DNA of 64,000 nucleotides from an uncultured Lachnospiraceae bacterium (GTDB lineage Bacteria; Bacillota; Clostridia; Lachnospirales; Lachnospiraceae), in the NCBI GenBank assembly GCA_937920345.1, contig CALGVA010000019.1, forward strand, positions 23,847 to 87,846, in the 5' to 3' direction. The position numbers and the translations under genes are program-made. Positions 27,027 to 35,873 of the stretch are shown here, piece by piece (the first letter of the stretch is position 1; every line of letters begins with the position of its first letter). The notes beneath the pieces were generated by a model that saw only the letters and a program-made list of their open reading frames with translations, searched no databases and had not been told where the DNA came from.

Positions 27027-27477
27027 AAGCGCCTCCTTCCATTGCGGCCAACATTTCCAGCCCTTTTTTCACCCGGTATTTCGTCAGAGACAGCCCGATT
27101 CCCAGAACTTCCGCAATATCACGGTACCGCATATTCTGGAAATATCGCAGCACAACCGCCTCCCTGAACTCTTCCGGCAGACTCATAACCATCTGCTTTA
27201 TAACTACCGTCTCCTCTATACCCTGTCCTGTTTCCTGTTCCGGGATTTCCGCCATGAAGAGAGGGGTATTTTTCCTGTAGTAGTCGCGGCATTTATTCCC
27301 GGCAATCGTGTAGAGATAGTTTCCGGTCTTACCCATGTGGCGGTATTCCTGATAGTGCTCTATGAAGCTTACAAAAGTATCCTGGCATAAGTCCTCCGCT
27401 GCAGCACGGCTTTCCACATGATGATAGCAATAGCGGAATATCTCGTCATAATACTTTCGTATGATTTTCTCAAGCAC
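27007..27477 (-). CDS. ECF-type RNA polymerase sigma factor
   Basis: 156-residue sigma-70-family factor. Region 2 is at about 5-70 (EIFRYCYHHVESRAAAEDLCQDTFVSFIEHY) and region 4 at about 95-148 (LPEEFREAVVLRYFQNMRYRDIAEVLGIGLSLTKYRVKKGLEML). The start is taken as the GTG at 27477 because GGGAGG lies 7 bases upstream; an ATG seven codons earlier, with AGAGGAAG upstream, is the alternative. It heads an operon with a membrane protein, an ABC ATPase and a permease, and probably activates its own operon in response to an envelope signal. Confidence 0.88.
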   Translation of the reverse strand: MLEKIIRKYYDEIFRYCYHHVESRAAAEDLCQDTFVSFIEHYQEYRHMGKTGNYLYTIAGNKCRDYYRKNTPLFMAEIPEQETGQGIEETVVIKQMVMSLPEEFREAVVLRYFQNMRYRDIAEVLGIGLSLTKYRVKKGLEMLAAMEGGAYGTKGD

Positions 27478-27519
27478 AGATTCACCTCCCTCACACATAC
27501 AAAACTTCCTCTCTGTCTT

Positions 27520-27549
27520 ATATAACGATTAACACACATAAAAAGTCAA
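27520..27549 (-). promoter_or_regulatory. Promoter of the sigma factor/ABC operon
   Basis: On the minus strand, -35 TTGACT (27544-27549) and -10 TTATAT (27520-27525) are separated by 18 bases. It is a vegetative-type promoter just upstream of the sigma factor gene. Confidence 0.55.
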
Positions 27550-27572
27550 ACAAATTATTTAAACAAGAAACA

Positions 27573-27620
27573 AAAAAAGTATAGCAGGAGCCGCTTCCAT
27601 GCAGTCCTGCCATACTTTTT
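27573..27620 (-). terminator. Terminator of the secreted galactanase gene
   Basis: A stem of 14-16 base pairs with one mismatch: AAAAAGTATAGCAGGA (27575-27590) / TCCTGCCATACTTTTT (27605-27620). A run of seven T follows on the minus strand. It lies about 55 bases after the GH53 stop. Confidence 0.85.
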
Positions 27621-27675
27621 ATAGAATATACTCTTAACTTAAAGGGAGAAAATATCGTCCTGTCTGTACGAATCC

Positions 27676-29778
27676 CTAATCGGAAATCTTGTTCAGTGTG
27701 AAATCGTCTACAGTTCCCCAGCTCTTCTTGTTACACTTCATGCGCACACCGATCGTAAGTTTGCCGTCCGTAACCTTGATCTCCGGAATCGTAGGCTCCT
27801 GCCATGCCACCCATGTCGTTACCATGAAGGGCTCTGTCATCTCTTCGCCGCCGGCAATCGCATATAATTCCATCTCACAGTCGTCCGACACGTCGCCGCC
27901 CTGCGCATAAGCAGTCAGCTGATAAGTGCCCGGCTCTAAATCCGTCAGTTCCTGCTCAATCGAGAAATCCATATCAGAGTCTTCCGACCAGAAGTGGAAT
28001 GCCATTTCTCCTGTATGTGCATCGTCCGCCTTCTGCTGGAAGTCGGTCGGATTATCATCCCCTTCGTACGTCACCTTCCACATGGAAGTATCCGCATCCT
28101 CGAAGCTCGGATTCTGCACGTAGTTGAGCATGACAACCTCTATATATGCGGTTACAGTCGTGCCGTCCGCCAATGTACCGGTCACTTCATACTCGCCGCC
28201 GACACTCGTATCGATTGCGGCAACCTGCGCTTCATCCCACGTAACAGTCTCCTGTTTATTCGCCGAGCGGTCATTATAGATTACGTCAATTGTCTCGGGA
28301 AGTTCCAGTTCACTGCCCACACCGCACGAAACACTGACATCCGGAACAGAATCCACAGCAAGAGGCGCTGTCGAACCATGTTTTAAATACTTAAATACAT
28401 TCAGGGAAGCCAGCGGATGTCCCTCAAAATCGAACATCGCCTGATTATCCCACGAGCAGCCGCCGTAATAGAGTCCTGCATCATCCGGATCATAATCCGA
28501 CGCATAGCTGCTTGCCCAGCCGCTTCCGTATTTCTCCCAGATCGGAGAATTATCTTCCGTCGCTTTGCCTACCGGAATCCAGGTTCCTTCCCAGTAGAAA
28601 ATGCCGAGTACATTCGCTTCATGCGCCGCCTCGCAGACATCACGGATCATAGTCGCCTGGCTCTGCACGGTAGCGGCGTATCCCTCAACCGCACCGTCAA
28701 TACCGTCGAAGCTGTTCGCAGTACCGTCGCCGTCCTCCGTCGTGTAAGCATAAGATGTCTCTGCAATTACCACCTGCTTACCGTATGTATCCTGAATATG
28801 TCTGGCAACCGCCTGCATATTCTCATTCGTACCGTCCCAGAACGGATAGTAGGATAAACCGAGAATATCATAATCCACTTCCATGTTTTTCAGGTTGGAA
28901 ACAAGCCCGTCGATCTGTCCGTTATCCTCGATATTGGTGTAATGTACCACGATCTGAATATCCTTGCCGTAAGCTTCCGCTGTTTCACGGACGCCGCGGC
29001 TCCCGGCACTTAAGAGAGTCGAAACATTCGGAAGGAACGATTCGCCGGACATGCCGTTATTGATCTCATTGCCGATCTGCACCATGCCTACGTCCACACC
29101 GGCATCGAGTATCTGTGTCAGACTGTCTTTCGTAAATTCATAGAGTGCGTCGCTCTTTTCCTCAACGCTCATGCCTTCCCACGCCTTGGGCGCATGCTGT
29201 CTCTTCGGGTCCGCCCAGAAATCAGAGTAGTGGAAGTCAATGCATACCTTCATACCGTACTTCGTCGCGCGTTTGCCAAGTTCAATGGCCGTCGGCACGT
29301 CATTGTTACCGCCGCCGTATCCGTTGCCGTTCTCGTCGTAAGGATCATTCCAGACCCGGATACGGATATAATTTACGCCGGACTGTGCCAGTGTCATGAA
29401 GACATCCTGCTCCTCGCCTTCATAATTATAGTATTTCACGCCGCTGTTCTCTTCCACGAGTACGGCGGATGCGTCCATACCGCGGATAAAATCATCGGAA
29501 ATATCCGGAATCGGCTCTATATAGATCTCGGACTCTTCCGGTCCGTCCGGCAGCGGAAATGATGTTGCTTCTATAACCGCCGGCTCCTTGGGCGTCTGCG
29601 CCGTTTCCGTCTCCTCTGTCTCTTCCGGCTCCTGCGTTTCCGGTGTTTCCTGCACTTCCTCCGCCTCCGCAGCAGGCGCAGCCTTGTCGGCATCATCTGC
29701 TCCGCAGCCTGTCAATGCTGAGACGCTGAGACTGACACTGAGACACAGAGCCAGTAATTTCATGTAACGTCTTTTCAT
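27676..29778 (-). CDS. Secreted endo-beta-1,4-galactanase, GH53 with Ig-like and CBM61-like domains
   Basis: 700-residue lipoprotein that cuts beta-1,4-galactan, the pectin RG-I side chain. The signal peptide ends in lipobox LTGC with C25, then an acidic Glu/Thr/Pro linker (about 30-75). The GH53 domain (about 92-460) has acid/base E238 in MVQIGNEINNG and nucleophile E340 in VVIAETSYAY. A bacterial Ig-like (Big_4) domain follows at about 470-555. The C-terminal NYVQNPSFEDADTSMW beta-sandwich (about 558-700) looks like CBM61, a galactan-binding module known to be fused to GH53 enzymes. GGAGG precedes the ATG. It acts outside the cell, feeding galacto-oligosaccharides to the cytoplasmic GH53 encoded upstream and perhaps to the GH42 enzyme. 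Confidence 0.92.
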   Translation of the reverse strand: MKRRYMKLLALCLSVSLSVSALTGCGADDADKAAPAAEAEEVQETPETQEPEETEETETAQTPKEPAVIEATSFPLPDGPEESEIYIEPIPDISDDFIRGMDASAVLVEENSGVKYYNYEGEEQDVFMTLAQSGVNYIRIRVWNDPYDENGNGYGGGNNDVPTAIELGKRATKYGMKVCIDFHYSDFWADPKRQHAPKAWEGMSVEEKSDALYEFTKDSLTQILDAGVDVGMVQIGNEINNGMSGESFLPNVSTLLSAGSRGVRETAEAYGKDIQIVVHYTNIEDNGQIDGLVSNLKNMEVDYDILGLSYYPFWDGTNENMQAVARHIQDTYGKQVVIAETSYAYTTEDGDGTANSFDGIDGAVEGYAATVQSQATMIRDVCEAAHEANVLGIFYWEGTWIPVGKATEDNSPIWEKYGSGWASSYASDYDPDDAGLYYGGCSWDNQAMFDFEGHPLASLNVFKYLKHGSTAPLAVDSVPDVSVSCGVGSELELPETIDVIYNDRSANKQETVTWDEAQVAAIDTSVGGEYEVTGTLADGTTVTAYIEVVMLNYVQNPSFEDADTSMWKVTYEGDDNPTDFQQKADDAHTGEMAFHFWSEDSDMDFSIEQELTDLEPGTYQLTAYAQGGDVSDDCEMELYAIAGGEEMTEPFMVTTWVAWQEPTIPEIKVTDGKLTIGVRMKCNKKSWGTVDDFTLNKISD

Positions 29779-29935
29779 AGTAATAGTCCTCCCATCTTAT
29801 AAGTAATATATCTGTCAGCACCCTTACTCCACTCCCGCCATGCCGCCGCACGCTTACCGCATGGCGTCGGAACAGGCGCCGAATTACAAAGTTCACGCCG
29901 CCGAAATACACTTTCCTATTCCGTCCCAGATCCTG

Positions 29936-30964
29936 TCACCTGCTGTCGGCATAAGCGCTCATCGCTTTCGTAAACCGCAGCCGGTTCTCTCCTGCCGTCA
30001 CCGCAGCGCCCAGAATATAATGATCCGGCAGCAGGTCGGCTCCCACCTCAGGCTCCCAGTAGAAAAGTCCGAGTCCCTGTCCATCCGGTACCGCCTTGAC
30101 CGCGCGCACCACGCTGCGCAGAAGCTGATATGTTTCCTCCGCCTCGTTCTCCGGTCCGCCGATCTCACTCAACAGTACAGGCTTACGATACTTCCCCGCA
30201 AGTCCGGTCAGTGTCTCCTGCAGTTTCTGCTCATCATGTTCGACCTTCGTCCAATACGGATAATAGGAAAGTCCTATCAGATCCGTCTGTCCCCCGTATG
30301 CGAAGAATGTGTCATAGAACCGCTCACATCGGCAATAATCCGTTCCGCAGTTGACATGCGTTACGACAAGACACGACGGACAGCATGCCTTAACCGCCCT
30401 GTACCCCTCGTTTAGTAAGGTCACAAGCTGTTCCGGCTGTTCCGCAAAGCTTCCTGCCGGAAGCAGGATCCCTGACTCAACCTCATTTCCTACCTGCACC
30501 CAGTCCGGACAGATGTCATGTGCTTTCATAAGCTGCAATACCTCTTCGGTATGCTGTGCCACCCGCTTGCACATCTTCTCGAAGTCATCGTTCTCCCACG
30601 CCGCAGGAATATCCTGAAATACCGGGTCTGCAAAATGATCGCTGTAATGGAAATCCAGCATAAGCTTCATATTCTGCTGCTTTACTCTGGCCGCCATCGT
30701 AAGTACACTCTCTTTATCACAGAAGCCGAGCATACATTCCTCGCCGCCGGTCATCCCGCCTGCAAGCTCTCTCTCCGGCTTCCGCCAGAAAGCCTCCTTC
30801 GGCGGATTTACAAAAACCCGCAGCCGCACAGCATTGGCTCCCATGTCCCTCAGCGCTGCGACCGGATCTGTCTGGCTGCCGTTTTCATCAATCCAGCTGA
30901 CACCCCGTGATTCTAACTGGCTTACCCAGCCGAGATCCGCGCCATATATAAAATCCCGTGACAT
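29936..30964 (-). CDS. Cytoplasmic beta-1,4-galactanase, GH53
   Basis: 342-residue single-domain GH53 enzyme without signal peptide. The start at 30964 has GGAAGGAGG four bases upstream, and the protein begins directly with the family motif FIYGADLGWVSQLE. The acid/base is E161 in WVQVGNEVESG and the nucleophile E267 in VLLSEIGG; the barrel ends with GLGLFYWEPE. An intracellular location suggests it trims imported galacto-oligosaccharides rather than polymer. It lies upstream of the secreted galactanase on the same strand (157-base gap, no clear terminator) and is divergent from an AraC regulator, so the two GH53 genes form a small galactan regulon. Confidence 0.9.
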   Translation of the reverse strand: MSRDFIYGADLGWVSQLESRGVSWIDENGSQTDPVAALRDMGANAVRLRVFVNPPKEAFWRKPERELAGGMTGGEECMLGFCDKESVLTMAARVKQQNMKLMLDFHYSDHFADPVFQDIPAAWENDDFEKMCKRVAQHTEEVLQLMKAHDICPDWVQVGNEVESGILLPAGSFAEQPEQLVTLLNEGYRAVKACCPSCLVVTHVNCGTDYCRCERFYDTFFAYGGQTDLIGLSYYPYWTKVEHDEQKLQETLTGLAGKYRKPVLLSEIGGPENEAEETYQLLRSVVRAVKAVPDGQGLGLFYWEPEVGADLLPDHYILGAAVTAGENRLRFTKAMSAYADSR

Positions 30965-31051
30965 AGCGCCTCCTTCCGATACAACACCCGCACAATCTCT
31001 GATACCATTATCCAGCATCCGGCATAAGTGCGGATACACATTTCTACTGAC

Positions 31052-31134
31052 TTTACTTTTACACTGTTCTTCCCTATAATTAAAATTGGCTTTAGTCATT
31101 ATTCATTATAGGAAACCTGTACTGGTCTGCACAA
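31052..31134. promoter_or_regulatory. Overlapping divergent promoters of GH53 and AraC genes
   Basis: Plus strand: TTTACT (31052-31057), 17 bases, TATAAT (31075-31080), for the AraC gene. Minus strand: TTGTGC (31129-31134), 18 bases, TATAAT (31105-31110), for the GH53 gene. The two -10 boxes form an inverted repeat CCTATAAT/ATTATAGG, so the AraC protein could switch both from the space between. Confidence 0.5.
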
Positions 31135-31250
31135 TATCGCAAACCGATTTTCAAGCACATGTTTGTATCATATTCGGGAATATACAACATTACCGCGGGC
31201 AGACCTGTCAGGAACCGTCCGGTACGACGGAAACGGAGAATCTTACTCTT

Positions 31251-32318
31251 ATGGAAAAATATACCACCCCCGACATGCGGGAATCTTTAGACAGCCGCAA
31301 CTCCTCTATTAACATCCAGAACGGTGAGAGCGACTTCGGCCGCTTTTACAGTATGAACGTCCCCTTTCAGGTCACGCTGGAATGCTGCGATGCCTCCGGA
31401 CCGGAGGGGTATGTGAATGTAGTCACACTGTCCTTTGAGAAAGCTGTCCTGTATCAGGAGTCTCTCGCCGTAAAGAATTATTCCTACGCAAAAAATGCGC
31501 CCCACTACCATGACTTCTTTGAATTTGTAGTCGTGCTGGAAGGAAGTCTTATCCAGAGAATAGAGGGAAAAGACTATCTGTATACGGCAGGTTCCTGCTG
31601 CCTGATCAACAGGAGCCTGCGCCATCTGGAACATTATCAGTCCGATTGTAAGATTCTGTATATCGGTCTGTCTCCGGAGTTTATGGCAGGACTGTTTGAA
31701 TCTGTTCAGGGTTCTCCTTTTCCGGGTGAAAAAACAATCTGTGAAAGCCCGGTCTACCATTTCATCACCGACGATCTGAAAACCCCGGGCAAGCGTGCAT
31801 ATCTTGACTTTATTCCATCCTACCAGAATCACCGGTTCACGCAGCACCTGCATACCCTGAGTGAAGAAATCGTGCACACGCTTCTGTATCCGAAATTCGG
31901 CGCGTACTATCAGATCCGCGGACTGCTCTGCGCTCTGCTGGCTGACCTGTCCTCGTCACAGTTCTATCACTGTACCGATATCCGTCTGGACACGAACAGC
32001 GACTTCCTGCTCTTCTCCCGCATCACGCGGCTCTTCGAAGAAAGCGACGGGCGCATGACGCGTACCGAGTTAGAGCAGTACCTCAATTACAGCGGCGATT
32101 ACTTGAACCGCATCGTGCACAGATACACCGGTCTGTGTCTCTACGACTACGGCATGACATTCTGTCTGAAAAAGGTGGCGCAGTGCCTGACAGAAACCGA
32201 CGAATCCGTCAGCGCCATCGCGGCACGGCTCAAATTTACGAACCGCACGCACTTCTATGCGCTGTTCAAAGAAAAGTACGGCGTTACACCAAAAGAGTAC
32301 CGGAAGCTGCGCGGGTGA
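31251..32318 (+). CDS. AraC-family transcriptional regulator
   Basis: 355-residue regulator. The start at 31251 is preferred (GGAGA upstream); longer reading frames run into the promoter. An N-terminal cupin-like sensing domain (about 60-160) shows HYHDFFEFVVVLEGSLIQRIEGKDYLYTAGSCCLINRS, the AraC sugar-binding pattern. Two HTH motifs form the C-terminal domain (about 255-355): RTELEQYLNYSGDYLNRIVHRYTG and VSAIAARLKFTNRTHFYALFKEKYGVTPKEYRKL. It is divergent from the GH53 genes and most likely activates them when galactan fragments are bound. Confidence 0.9.
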   Translation: MEKYTTPDMRESLDSRNSSINIQNGESDFGRFYSMNVPFQVTLECCDASGPEGYVNVVTLSFEKAVLYQESLAVKNYSYAKNAPHYHDFFEFVVVLEGSLIQRIEGKDYLYTAGSCCLINRSLRHLEHYQSDCKILYIGLSPEFMAGLFESVQGSPFPGEKTICESPVYHFITDDLKTPGKRAYLDFIPSYQNHRFTQHLHTLSEEIVHTLLYPKFGAYYQIRGLLCALLADLSSSQFYHCTDIRLDTNSDFLLFSRITRLFEESDGRMTRTELEQYLNYSGDYLNRIVHRYTGLCLYDYGMTFCLKKVAQCLTETDESVSAIAARLKFTNRTHFYALFKEKYGVTPKEYRKLRG

Positions 32319-32401
32319 GCACCCCGGACGGATTCACAAGATCCCCCTTGCTCCCCGCCTGTAACATACTGTTCCTGTGATATCTGCTGAAAGGATAATC
32401 C

Positions 32402-33322
32402 ATGAAAATCGACCGCCTGTACGCCATCACCCTGTATCTTTTAAACCACGGAAAAACATCCGCAAGCGAACTCGCCAACCATTTCGAAGTATCCCTGCGG
32501 ACCATACAGCGGGACATAGACTCTCTGTGTCTGGCGGGAATCCCGGTCATCGCAACAGCGGGCGCTGCAGGCGGCTATGAAATATCTGAACGTTACAGGC
32601 TGGAGAAAGGTTTTGCCACCCCGGACGATTATTCTAATATCCGTACCGCACTTCAAGGCCTGATCTCGGCGACCGCTGACCCCGGCGCCAGACATACATT
32701 AGAAAAAATCGTCCATGCCCAGCGTCCGGACGATAACGGAATTATCTTGGATTTTTCGGTTTTACAGGAAACCGTACCGCACACTTTACAGCTGCTGCAG
32801 ACCGCCGTAAGAGAAAAACGTGCCGTGGAGTTTACTTATACGAATAATAGTCAGGAGACCCGTTCCCATACCGTGGAACCGATCGCCGTCATCTACCGGT
32901 GGTACGCGTGGTATCTGCTGGCCTGTTCCAAAGTCAGAAATGACTACCGCACCTACAAGCTTGTGCGGATGAGCCATGTGAGCATAACCGATATCCCCTT
33001 TACCAGAGACCACGAATCCGCAGATGCGATTCTGCACAGGATCGATCAGACTGATACCCGCCAGTACACTGAAATACTCCTCAAATGCAGCGCAGCTGCG
33101 AAAGCACGGGTCATCGAATATCTGAAGGGAACTGTAACAGAAGAACGAGAAGACGGCGGCGCGCTGATCAGAGCAACGATCGTCGAAAACGAGCAGTTCT
33201 GGATCGGAACGCTGTTATCGCTGGGCGGCAGCGTTGAAGTAATCTCTCCTGAGAACATAAGAAAGCGGCTGCTTACGGCCGCAGAAGAAGTTGTTGCAGT
33301 ATACAAATTTTCTTATTTATGA
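32402..33322 (+). CDS. WYL-domain HTH regulator (YafY type)
   Basis: 306 residues. An N-terminal DeoR-like winged helix (about 1-60) reads RLYAITLYLLNHGKTSASELANHFEVSLRTIQRDIDSLCLAGIPV. The WYL domain (about 135-215) shows AVEFTYTN, HTVEPIAVIYRWYAWYLLA and DYRTYKLVRM. A C-terminal WCX extension completes it. WYL proteins sense nucleic-acid or small ligands and often regulate defence, DNA damage or neighbouring genes. AAAGGA precedes the ATG. The GNAT gene 81 bases downstream is a likely target or operon partner. Confidence 0.9.
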   Translation: MKIDRLYAITLYLLNHGKTSASELANHFEVSLRTIQRDIDSLCLAGIPVIATAGAAGGYEISERYRLEKGFATPDDYSNIRTALQGLISATADPGARHTLEKIVHAQRPDDNGIILDFSVLQETVPHTLQLLQTAVREKRAVEFTYTNNSQETRSHTVEPIAVIYRWYAWYLLACSKVRNDYRTYKLVRMSHVSITDIPFTRDHESADAILHRIDQTDTRQYTEILLKCSAAAKARVIEYLKGTVTEEREDGGALIRATIVENEQFWIGTLLSLGGSVEVISPENIRKRLLTAAEEVVAVYKFSYL

Positions 33323-33403
33323 CACGCTGTTGTCGTATATCGGGTGCTATTCTATAGCAGGATGATGAACCTGAAAACACAACAGCGCAGAAAGGAGCTA
33401 CCC

Positions 33404-34072
33404 ATGAACCCATACGAAACATGCCCTGTATTTGAAAACGAAAACTATCTGCTCAGACTGATCGAACCTGCGGATACACAGGATCTTCTTCTCGTGTATT
33501 CTGACGAGAAGGCTGTCCCCTTCTTCAACGGAGATAACTGCAACGGTGACGATTTCCACTACACTACTTTAGAGCGTATGCAGAGCGCCGTGGATTTCTG
33601 GTGTCAGGCACACCGCGAAGGATGGTTTGTCCGCTGGGTGATCCTTGACAAACATGGAAGGCGACCGGACACCACGTCAGGTTCCGTGGATTCGGAAACC
33701 CGACGGGAAAACAGCACACCGGACTCTATGGATTCGGAAACCCGAAGCACAGGAAACACTGCAATCGGGACGATCGAATTATTCAACCGTGAGGCAGCCG
33801 ACTATTTCAACAGCTGCGCACTTCTGCGGCTCGACTTAAGAAGCGATTATGAGCGCGCCGACAGTATCTATGAAATACTGTCTCTGATCGTGCCGCAGAC
33901 TTATGAAATGTTCGGCAGCCGGATGACGGCGACCAAGGTACTGCCCTTTGCCGCAGAGCGCAAAGCCGCAGTCGAAAAGCTGGGCTTTACGCTGTCAGAA
34001 GAGGTTCTCACCGGCGGCGATGACGGAAAAGAATATAAGGATTATTATGTCCTGTCAAAATCTTCCGATTGA
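33404..34072 (+). CDS. GNAT N-acetyltransferase with internal 14-residue tandem repeat
   Basis: 222-residue RimJ/RimL-type acetyltransferase. The start at 33404 follows AAAGGAG. The fold begins ENYLLRLIEPADTQDLLLVYSDEKAVPFFN, and the C-terminal strand-helix part reads RLDLRSDYERADSIYEILSLIVP...TATKVLPFAAERKAAVEKLGF. Between WVILDKHG and NTAIGTIELFNR sits an unusual insert with two imperfect 14-residue units, each ending DSETR. At DNA level a 17-base segment TGGATTCGGAAACCCGA repeats exactly 42 bases apart (33687-33703 and 33729-33745), so the frame is kept. Substrate unknown. It probably shares a transcript with the WYL regulator upstream. Confidence 0.85.
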   Translation: MNPYETCPVFENENYLLRLIEPADTQDLLLVYSDEKAVPFFNGDNCNGDDFHYTTLERMQSAVDFWCQAHREGWFVRWVILDKHGRRPDTTSGSVDSETRRENSTPDSMDSETRSTGNTAIGTIELFNREAADYFNSCALLRLDLRSDYERADSIYEILSLIVPQTYEMFGSRMTATKVLPFAAERKAAVEKLGFTLSEEVLTGGDDGKEYKDYYVLSKSSD

Positions 34073-34111
34073 CTTCATACCCATCTTTGTACTTATCCTG
34101 CTCTGAAAACC

Positions 34112-34163
34112 ATGCCGTTGCCAGAAACCGGTTTGACAAACCACTCAGGGAACGGCATTCTTT
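34112..34163 (+). terminator. Probable terminator after the GNAT gene
   Basis: Stem ATGCCGTTGCC (34112-34122) / GGGAACGGCAT (34148-34158), 10 of 11 pairs, followed by TCTTTTC. It ends the WYL-GNAT transcript; the convergent methyltransferase gene ends at 34240. Confidence 0.6.
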
Positions 34164-34239
34164 TCACGACGCTTAAATGCCATGCGCTCTCCCCGATGAA
34201 CCGAAAATTATTCTGATACACTTTCGACCGGCGGCCTAT

Positions 34240-34890
34240 TTACCGCTTCGCCAGCAATGTATAGGTTGCTCCCCATTTCTTCATGGTGCACACGTCTGAA
34301 AAACCCGCCTGCAGTAACACCTCCCGCTCATGATCGACCGTCAGCGGCGTATCGTAATGATAAAATTCATCGTCTGCCAATCCCTGTTCCTGCTTCAGTT
34401 TTTTCAGATTGTCAAAGTATTCCAGTTCCAATGCCTCAGACTCCGCGAAGTAATCTGTCAGAACAAAGTATCCGTCCTCCATAAGCGCCGCACGCAGTCT
34501 GCAGTACAACACTTCTTTCTGCACCGCCGGAAAATGGTGAAGCGATTCTACAGATACGGCAGCATGATACTTCTCTACCCCTAACGGCTCATCAAAATAC
34601 GAGCCGTGTATCAGTGTAAGTTCCTTATCGGCAAATTTCCTTCTGAGTTCCTGCAGCATATCGGCTGACAGATCAATTCCGGTTATAGCGGCGCCATGGT
34701 TCAGCAAAAAAATTTCTTCTAATTCCAGACCGGTTCCGCACCCGAGGTCAAGAATCCTGGCGCCTTGCTGCCGGGGTAATAAAGAAGCCGTATAACAATA
34801 GAACTCCTTCGCCCCCTCTATTTCAGTTTTCATGTGCTCATCATACCCTTGCAGACGAGCCGCAAAAAAGTTCTCCATCGTTTCAAGCAT
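34240..34890 (-). CDS. Class I SAM-dependent methyltransferase
   Basis: 216 residues. Motif I is ARILDLGCGTGLELEEIF (about 39-56), followed by the acidic end of strand 2 in ITGIDLSADML and motif IV AAVSVESLHHFP. The C-terminal half closes the Rossmann-like fold (GYFVLTDYFAESEALE, VLLQAGFSDVCTMKKWGATY). It is of the Methyltransf_25/11 small-molecule type; the substrate is unknown. GAGAGGAG precedes the ATG. It lies 43 bases downstream of the MBL-fold gene, so the two are probably co-transcribed, possibly together with the tandem GNAT gene further upstream. Confidence 0.85.
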   Translation of the reverse strand: MLETMENFFAARLQGYDEHMKTEIEGAKEFYCYTASLLPRQQGARILDLGCGTGLELEEIFLLNHGAAITGIDLSADMLQELRRKFADKELTLIHGSYFDEPLGVEKYHAAVSVESLHHFPAVQKEVLYCRLRAALMEDGYFVLTDYFAESEALELEYFDNLKKLKQEQGLADDEFYHYDTPLTVDHEREVLLQAGFSDVCTMKKWGATYTLLAKR

Positions 34891-34933
34891 ATGTATGCTC
34901 CTCTCTTTTCAATTCTTAGCCTCCTGCCTGTGG

Positions 34934-35779
34934 CTATAGCGATATCCTTAATCCGTCATACGCAAACCGTATACAGTCCCGTTCTTTTTCCAGTTCTCTG
35001 TAATCGTCATACGTTTTACCCCAATCTTCCTCCAAATGTGTAATGATGACTTCCGGGATCGCATACTGTTTTCTGATATCCTCAACTTCATCCAGCGTAA
35101 ACAGTTCCTTTCGCAGCGGATTATCGTCCTCTAAAACAAATCCGTCCTTCAAGACATCGCCGACGATCGTATTGCCGATGATCAGAACATCCGCGCCAGA
35201 AATTTTTTCAGATTCCGGAAAAGGTTTCACATCACAGGGCGCATAAATTACTTTTTTCCCATTGGAGGAAATAACGAATATGGCCACGTGCTCCTGTTCA
35301 TCTACCGGAACCATCTCAATCCGAATACCGCCGGCTTCAAAAGTGTACGTTCCTGTTGTATATACAAGACCTTTTGCCTCATAATATGCAAGCATTGATC
35401 CGTACTTCGTACCTTGTTGTCTAATATCTTCGAGCACCGCAGGCAGTGAGACAACTTGGATCGGATGATCCGGTTTCTTTCCCACTGATCCGGCAAGCCA
35501 GTCCATATTCAACTGTTCGATCACACGCATTCCCATGGTATGATCGGGATCACAATGACTGTATAGAATATGTTCCACTTTCTGTATGCCGGCATAATTC
35601 AGCGAAGCATTGATGTCCTCCGGCGTGTCGATCAGTATATTTGCCTCTTCTATAAAAAGGCTGCAGCCCGTCCGCGCGTAAGGAATCCCCTTCAGGCGCG
35701 CCTGTGTACATACACAGCAGCTACAACATGCCCGGGGCGTACTGACACAGCCGCCAGAGCCGGTTATCATGATGTTCAT
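34934..35779 (-). CDS. MBL-fold metallo-hydrolase (PhnP-like)
   Basis: 281 residues. The start at 35779 follows GGAGG by 5 bases. Metallo-beta-lactamase fold: the metal motif is altered to SHCDPDHTMG (usually HxHxDH), so the first histidine of the motif reads S-H-C. Later ligands are in YAPCDVKPF and VIITHLEEDWG. The N-terminus is unusually cysteine-rich: six Cys within about 25 residues around TPRACCSCCVCTQAR, plus GIPYARTGCSL. This resembles the structural metal site of PhnP-type phosphodiesterases, which cleave cyclic phosphodiesters. The actual substrate is unknown. It lies between the tandem GNAT and methyltransferase genes, all on the minus strand. Confidence 0.8.
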   Translation of the reverse strand: MNIMITGSGGCVSTPRACCSCCVCTQARLKGIPYARTGCSLFIEEANILIDTPEDINASLNYAGIQKVEHILYSHCDPDHTMGMRVIEQLNMDWLAGSVGKKPDHPIQVVSLPAVLEDIRQQGTKYGSMLAYYEAKGLVYTTGTYTFEAGGIRIEMVPVDEQEHVAIFVISSNGKKVIYAPCDVKPFPESEKISGADVLIIGNTIVGDVLKDGFVLEDDNPLRKELFTLDEVEDIRKQYAIPEVIITHLEEDWGKTYDDYRELEKERDCIRFAYDGLRISL

Positions 35780-35873
35780 ATCTTCCTCCATTCCGAAGCA
35801 TTTTGCACTGATGAAATCAATTGCGCATCAGTAATTGCACGTCAAAAAAGTGATTTAACACTCTCCATGCCTC

